This document shows positions 58,225-64,000 of a DNA stretch of 64,000 nt, one piece after another. Each line of letters starts with the position of its first letter. Positions within the stretch are counted from its first letter, which is position 1. The notes below the pieces were generated by a model. The model made no database searches. It had not been told where the DNA came from and saw only the letters and a list, made by a program, of their open reading frames with translations. Origin of the DNA: Cotesia glomerata (taxonomy: Eukaryota; Arthropoda; Insecta; Hymenoptera; Braconidae); assembly GCF_020080835.1 (NCBI RefSeq), contig NC_058162.1, positions 27,490,758 through 27,554,757 on the forward strand, in the 5' to 3' direction. A program made the translations under genes and the position numbers.

Positions 58225-60597
58225 AAAGTAAAATATACAGAGCCAGAGAACTGGATCTCTCTGTTGGTGTAGCATCAACGTCTTGTCGTTGGTTCGTTGA
58301 ATAAAGTTAGCCACGTCGGATTGGTTTTCATTTGCTACTGCTGTCCAAAAAGTTTATCGTATTTCGTCAACATTTCCGACAGCCAGTGTTTTCATTTAAA
58401 CCCTCTTTGCATTTATTTATTTTACCTTAAAATCTATTTGATTTTATAAATAAAATTATTGTTAAGTATTGAGGCCACTCGGTCCAATTAAATCAATGAG
58501 AAACATTATCATTTAAGTCAATCTCTTTGTATTTTAATGGCCTGATTAAAACCTTTATCATTTAAACAACAGAATTTCAATTGAATTTTAATTAAAACTG
58601 GGCTTTCATCATTTTCATCCAATTAATTCAAACTCTAATAATGATTACAATAATTAATTTGTAATTATGAATTCTAGCAGCGTGTTGAAATATAATAAAT
58701 CTCATTATTGAAAAACAAACCACCAAATAATTATTCGATTGTTTCAATTTATTAAATTTAAATGTGATACAATTTATCTGAAAATTGAAAGTATAATAAA
58801 GATAAATTTTTACAACAACTAAATTAGGTATTATGAAGAAAAATAAAGTTATTAATTTATTTTTCCAGGTGACCTGGTGTGTAATGGGTTAATACTAACG
58901 GTTAACCATTCCAATAAATATAAACATAAGTATATATGTATGTGTTGATACGTGTCTATATTAGATATAAAAAAATATATAGAGGAGCGGATGTATCGAG
59001 TTGGATAAAACGAGGTGCCGAGTAATAGACGGCATTGGAGTAGTGCAACGTCGAGCAATATGTGCTCGAGCGTGAAGCACGTCCAGTCTGTGGAATTACG
59101 TCGAGTTTAGGAGTGTGTTGAAAGAAAAGCGTCCAGTATCCAGTAAATTTTTCAATTTATTTTAAGCTATAGTTTCCAGATTGATGATTAACTCGTTTAC
59201 ATTTATTTTTTTTTTTTTTATATAGGAATGAGTTGGGAGTGTGAGAGGAGTATTTTCCTCTCTATTTATCCGGTAATCCGAATGCCAGACCAAAAAACTG
59301 AATTATTTATCAAATAGTTAATTTGCATATATATTAGCAAGTCAGTGGTGGTTGGTTCTCTCATCTCTCTTCTGTGATGCTCGTTGAGAATGGCTCAAGA
59401 ACGTCAACTTGACGTTTAGATATGCACCGACGACCACAATCAGGTTTTTTGCTCAACAAGAAATAGATACCTCTGTGCTTTTTAAAGCTTTTTAAATCTT
59501 TTTATTTATTCGAATCAAATAATGTTTGAAAAAATAAAAATTTGAATGAATTTTGTTTAAGAAAGTAATTGAATTAAAGTAAAAAATGGTTTATAAATGT
59601 AGTTAAGTAGCAAAGGAATTTTTTAGTGAGACTGCGTATAGAGCTATTTTAGTTGTTGGTTGTATATAAAATGTATAAAATGGAGATAACGGCGTAATAA
59701 TAGGAGACGTCTTTTTGCAGGATATTAAACTTGCGTTGCCATCTAACCGCGAGAAACTTGAATCCAGACGCTCGAGGCTCTAGGGGAAACGCCCGATCCC
59801 GACAAAGAACAGAGAAGAGAGAAGAAGAGAGAAAAGGAAGATGAGAAATGAGAGAAAATGGCTCAACCCCCTGGAGTAGCTTACGGGGGCTACCAGGATC
59901 AACTCGGCTAGAATATGCGACTGTGAATTTACAGTGCAGGCTTTGAATTAAATGCTTTTTGCTATTATATATTATATATTATTATGTATTATATATAATA
60001 ATGTTAGCTGACAACAAGTTTCTAATGTATACTTAATTACCGTAGAGTTGTAGAGTCGTGAGAAGTAAGGAAATTCCAACAAACACCATCAAGAGCTGGG
60101 TTTAGCATCACCATCTCAGCATCAGCAACACCATCAACACCCTAATTTAAGTGCTGGTGTAACTTTCATTATGATCGCGGTACCGAGTTAATGGCCCGAA
60201 TCACGGAGGCTGTTGTTGATGCTCCTGATGATATAAGAGCGAGCCAACCATACTCGGTTTTACTTCTACTTCTGATGCTGCTGCTAGTTCCTGCTGCTAC
60301 TAGCTGGTTGGTAATGCCGTGCGTGCCGTATATAATTTAACAAACTTACAACTTGCTCCTTATGCTTATGCTAATGCATATGCCTTGTACTATTTTTTAT
60401 TCCTTTTTATCCTCAAGCTTTTATTTTTTATTTTATTATTTTATTATTACTTGCTAACCCTAATCCATTAATACTAAAAATATAATAAGAATAGTGTTAG
60501 AAATAATTACTCAGATATTGTTTTTAGCTACACACTGAATTTAACTAAACAATGTTAAACGACGGTTAAATTGACAGAAATATATTGTTAAATTATT

Positions 60598-60805
60598 ATG
60601 AAAATCAAGTTAGCTGACATTTCAAAATTTTTAGAAATTTTTTTGATAAAAAAATTTCAATTAAACAATTAAAAAAAAAAGAAACAATATATCACATGTT
60701 AAAAACTTGAAAAACTACAAGTGCAATTTTTTTATAAATATCTTTTTAGTTGTAATTTAATTAAAAAATAAAAAATTTTTAGACGTCTGCTAATTTCAGT
60801 GTCAT
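60598..60805. repeat. MITE-like element, mixed A/C ends
   Basis: Left end ATCAAGTTAGCTGACATTTC, right end AGACGTCTGCTAATTTCAGT; shares interior ACTTGAAAAACTACAAGTGC with the copy at 7808-8004. Confidence 0.8.
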
Positions 60806-62889
60806 AAATTATTTGCAATAAAATGACTCTAAATTTGGACAATCGACACTTGATGGTGAAAGAGTTCAGCTCGACTAACTATAACAGAAAAATTATTAGT
60901 TACATCTAGTACTTTCAGTAATCATCAGCAGTATACTTTCACTACTTGATTAAGGGTCAAGGGGTAGTGGAAACATTACAAATACAGTCCTGTATACAAC
61001 TTTTCTCTAAAATAAATCTAAATATTAATTTTAACAAATAGAAAATCACTCTTTTTTAATTAGCAATAAAAAGAGCCGAGTAATATAGTAATAGAGTCTG
61101 ATTGTTTGATTGTGAATGAAGAAAGAACAAAGAAGTTATGGAAATGTAGGACAGAGTAAATCACGAGAGCGCATTAAATGAGTGACAAATAAGTCAGCAA
61201 CAATGTCACACTCGCAATTCATCTTGACTCATCATCTTTTCATGTGCTGGTTATATGTAATGCTGGTGTGTCAGAAAAGCTCTATTGTATGCGTACTGCA
61301 TGTTAGTAACCTGACATGTGATAATAGAGGAATTCGTGAACATTGCCGCCGATGACTACGCTAAAGATCTATTCGCGAGACGACATTAATTTTACCGGTA
61401 CTAACGAGTGTACCATCTATATATATAAGTATATGTGGATACCACGGAATAGCACATGTCTGAAGCTAAAGGATGAGATGAGGTTAGTAGAACGAGCTTA
61501 CACACGTCTGCTCACGGTAGAACAGATGGAAGATAGAAGATAGAGTGATGCCTGGGATGGTAACTCGGCATTAATTACTTCCGACGCATCGCTCTATCTA
61601 ACTCTATCTATGCGAAATTCCATCGACCGAGGCAGAGGCAGAGCCAGTCTACTCACCCTGCTTCTCCTTCTGTTGTTTTCCTCTTGTAGAATTACCATCA
61701 CCTACACTTTCTCTTCTAATGATAGTGATAGTGATAGTGATAGTTTGACCGGTTCGCCAATTCTCCCCAAAGGCTACGGAAAATCCTCTACTGTATCAAC
61801 GCAGTGCTTTGTTCCTCTAGAACCTCCTCTTACTCTTATATTTTTATATTATTTTATTGTAATTGTAATTTATTGAAAGAGGCCGTAGGACGTAGTCCTC
61901 TAATGGCCAAAAGTATATAATACAGAGCATACATAATAATATCTTATTAAATATTAAGTACAAATCAATATAATATCAAAGTAAAAATCAAAAAGTCTTC
62001 ATAAGCTATTATTAAACAATCAGAATAGATTCTTATAATGTTAATTTTAATATTGATAGGTCTCTCTCAATGTCAATTTTAATAATGAATGCTGAAACAA
62101 AAACAGTCTTATACAATATTATTGCACAGGATAGCAAATAACTTAATTGCACTTGGTCAAAAATGCAGAATAAAAACAATAAATTTAGATATTTTTATAT
62201 AGATTTATTGATTATTTATCGATAAAGTTATTTATGTACAAAATAATGCTGAGAATTTTATAATTATTACATCGTATTATTTTAATAATACACTTATAAG
62301 TAAAACCTAACATTACATTTATAAATAAATTATTTTACTTTTTTTTATAATTTATAATTTATAATTTATAATGATAAGTAACGAAATTTATGAACAATGA
62401 GAATTTATTTACACAATTCTTTTTGTTCTGATAAAACAAAATCACTAGAATTTTTTAAATAATTTATTATTACATATTATATAATACCAAAACTCTTATC
62501 GATAAAAGGACTTTTGATATTTATTATTATTATTATTATTATTATTGTTATTATTAATATTATGTAGTACATTTACTATTTACATTTCCACGTATTCTAA
62601 TACAATATTTTGTGGTTAAAAATAAATAATTAAATTTATGAAATAGGATTATGTGGCACGACAGCCAATGCCGAATTTTTAATAATATTTAACTTTTAGT
62701 TTTACAGTATAGAGGTGTGCATAAAGTGTGTTAAATACAGTAAAGTTAATTTAATTAACATGGTAATTTTAAAATGGCATTATATATTAATTTTTTTATT
62801 GGTTTTAGGATATTTAATTGTTCATTTAAGAACAAATACGAAAAATATTTACAGGGGAATCCCTCCAGGCATTTTTACTTATTATTAAA

Positions 62890-62920
<31 letters not shown>

Positions 62921-64000
62921 TACTTTATAATAATTAAAAAGGGAGTAAAAGCGACTTTTTAATAAGCAGGGTGGTATTTAGATAAAATAAATATTAATAA
63001 TAATTAATTTATTAGATTTGTTTGTCGGTAAAAGTACGATTGCCAAGGAAAATAATTCTCGGGATTTACAGTCTAAATTATTGCTGCATTAAAGGCGACA
63101 GGTCCTTGGCAACCTACCAGGCACTGATTTTTACTAAAATTCCAGCTATCGATAATTAAACTCGACAAATATTTTATCCTTTTTTGTTTCAATATTTAAT
63201 TTAAGGTCACATTATAATAATTTTTATTTAAACCTTAAATATACAATATAGAAACAAATTGTTTTTTAAATTTTAGCCTTGAGGGAATCACAAGACGATT
63301 AAATTTTGTACATTACGAATAATAATTATCGAAGAATAAAAGATTAAATTGCTTAAGATTTGATTTTATTTTAAAAACTTTGATACTCGTTCGTTTTAAA
63401 AGTTTCAGTATTGCTTTCTCATTAAGGCTTCCAACGATCTCTCCTTAAATATCCTTTCGATTTTATTCAAGTTATTTAACAAAATCCTAAAAACACCTTC
63501 AAAGATCAAAATAATATATTTTATTTAAAAAGCAAGTTTTTTTTTGTTATGTTTTTGTAGCTAACATTCGTAATTTTGCCGTAGATTTATTTATTTTTTT
63601 TTATTTTATATAAGAATATAAGTTTGAGACTATATTTAGGATACGAAAAAATTTTTATCAATAAACTTTAGGATTAGGTACGTGGAAGATAATACGATGT
63701 GCATAAAAGATTATGTATTATTATTTATTTTTATTGGGTAATTTGATTAAATAAATAATTAGCAAATCAAGAATGTAAGAAAATAAAATAATTCCAGAGT
63801 ATATTTTGTTATTATCTGGTCGAATTTTAAATGCTTTTGTACAATAAAAGTTAACCAATATTTTTGAATGAGCTCTTGTCGATTTTGACTAGCATTAAAA
63901 TCCATTTGATTGTATTAAATAAAATAAAATGGATGAATTTGTATAACAATAAATCGATAAGTATTTAATAATCAACTTAAAAATAGTTAATAATAATAAT

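Larger units (their letters stand above)
57479..64000. other. 6.5 kb right flank without a recognised gene
   Basis: It starts with neuferricin 3' sequence; a probable polyadenylation signal (ATTAATAAAG) lies at about 57875. A TATATAAAG promoter-like site lies near 58219 in a moderately GC-rich patch. 59690-60340 and 61050-61900 are also less AT-rich and could hold regulatory or untranslated exons. One repeat copy lies at 60598-60805. Short open frames, such as one at 61610-61876 with a leucine run and an SDSDSDS repeat, show no family features. I see no supported coding exon. Confidence 0.6.

Noticed and set aside
58309..58322. AATAAAGTTAGCCACGTCGG resembles the end of the A repeat family
   Set aside because: The match stops after GTTAGCC and no inverted partner follows, so it may be chance.
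61610..61876. Frame with a leucine run and SDSDSDS repeat that looks like a signal peptide
   Set aside because: The repeat is a GATAGT-type microsatellite, there is no conserved domain, and the frame ends in AT-rich sequence.
1..64000. Integrated virus, bracovirus circle or nudivirus genes
   Set aside because: Considered because a parasitoid wasp is plausible, but no viral-type coding region or circle junction motif was seen.
1..64000. CRISPR array
   Set aside because: The repeats present are microsatellites and dispersed inverted-repeat elements, not regularly spaced direct repeats.

Overview
The window looks like nuclear DNA of an arthropod, almost certainly an insect. It is strongly AT-rich, with long TA and TAA microsatellites, mostly short GT-AG introns, and animal gene families that include an insect-type DH44/CRF-like diuretic hormone receptor. 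Composition and repeat style would suit a parasitoid wasp (Hymenoptera), but that placement is inference. I see no bacterial, phage, bracovirus or other viral block and no CRISPR.

Fifteen protein genes can be assembled, thirteen of them with introns. For spliced genes I list exon coordinates; every exon chain was checked for GT-AG sites and an unbroken frame. Left to right: TMEM120-like (+, 2707-4584); Mpv17-like (-, 5119-5940); E2F4/5-like (-, 7359-9979), divergent from RER1 (+, 10828-12201); DH44-type class B GPCR (-, 13138-22523, with a 6 kb first intron); a 4.7 kb gene-free stretch; rdgB/PITPNM lipid-transfer protein (-, 27235-35342, 14 coding exons including a 33-nt microexon); an unknown 103-aa single-membrane-segment protein (-, 36673-37054); two convergent DNAL4 dynein light chains (+ and -, 39403-40325); GIT ArfGAP (-, 40836-44743, with a 30-nt microexon); a tetraspanin (+, 45990-46958); a secreted Cu/Zn superoxide dismutase (+, 48484-49074); sedoheptulokinase (+, 51158-53492); an intronless EED/ESC Polycomb gene (-, 53588-54862); an unknown four-exon gene (-, 54873-55818); neuferricin (+, 56118-57478); then 6.5 kb without a recognisable gene.

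The most unusual gene arrangement is at 53588-55818. The unknown four-exon gene ends only 10 nt before the EED start codon on the same strand, and EED has no intron. This is the layout expected of a dicistronic transcript. A short promoter region then separates the unknown gene from divergent neuferricin.

The second theme is small non-autonomous elements. At least eighteen copies or parts of a 150-215 bp terminal-inverted-repeat family (ends like GTTAGCCGACAT) sit in introns and between genes, often as adjacent pairs, with one nested insertion. There are also a 581-bp foldback with TA duplications in an rdgB intron, two other long palindromes (26019-26212 and 30058-30258), and a ~900 bp element full of ACGGTA-type motifs that contains a tRNA-derived segment. 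The genes are ordinary housekeeping, signalling and chromatin genes and show no shared pathway; gene pairs are linked mainly by shared promoters or overlapping 3' regions.
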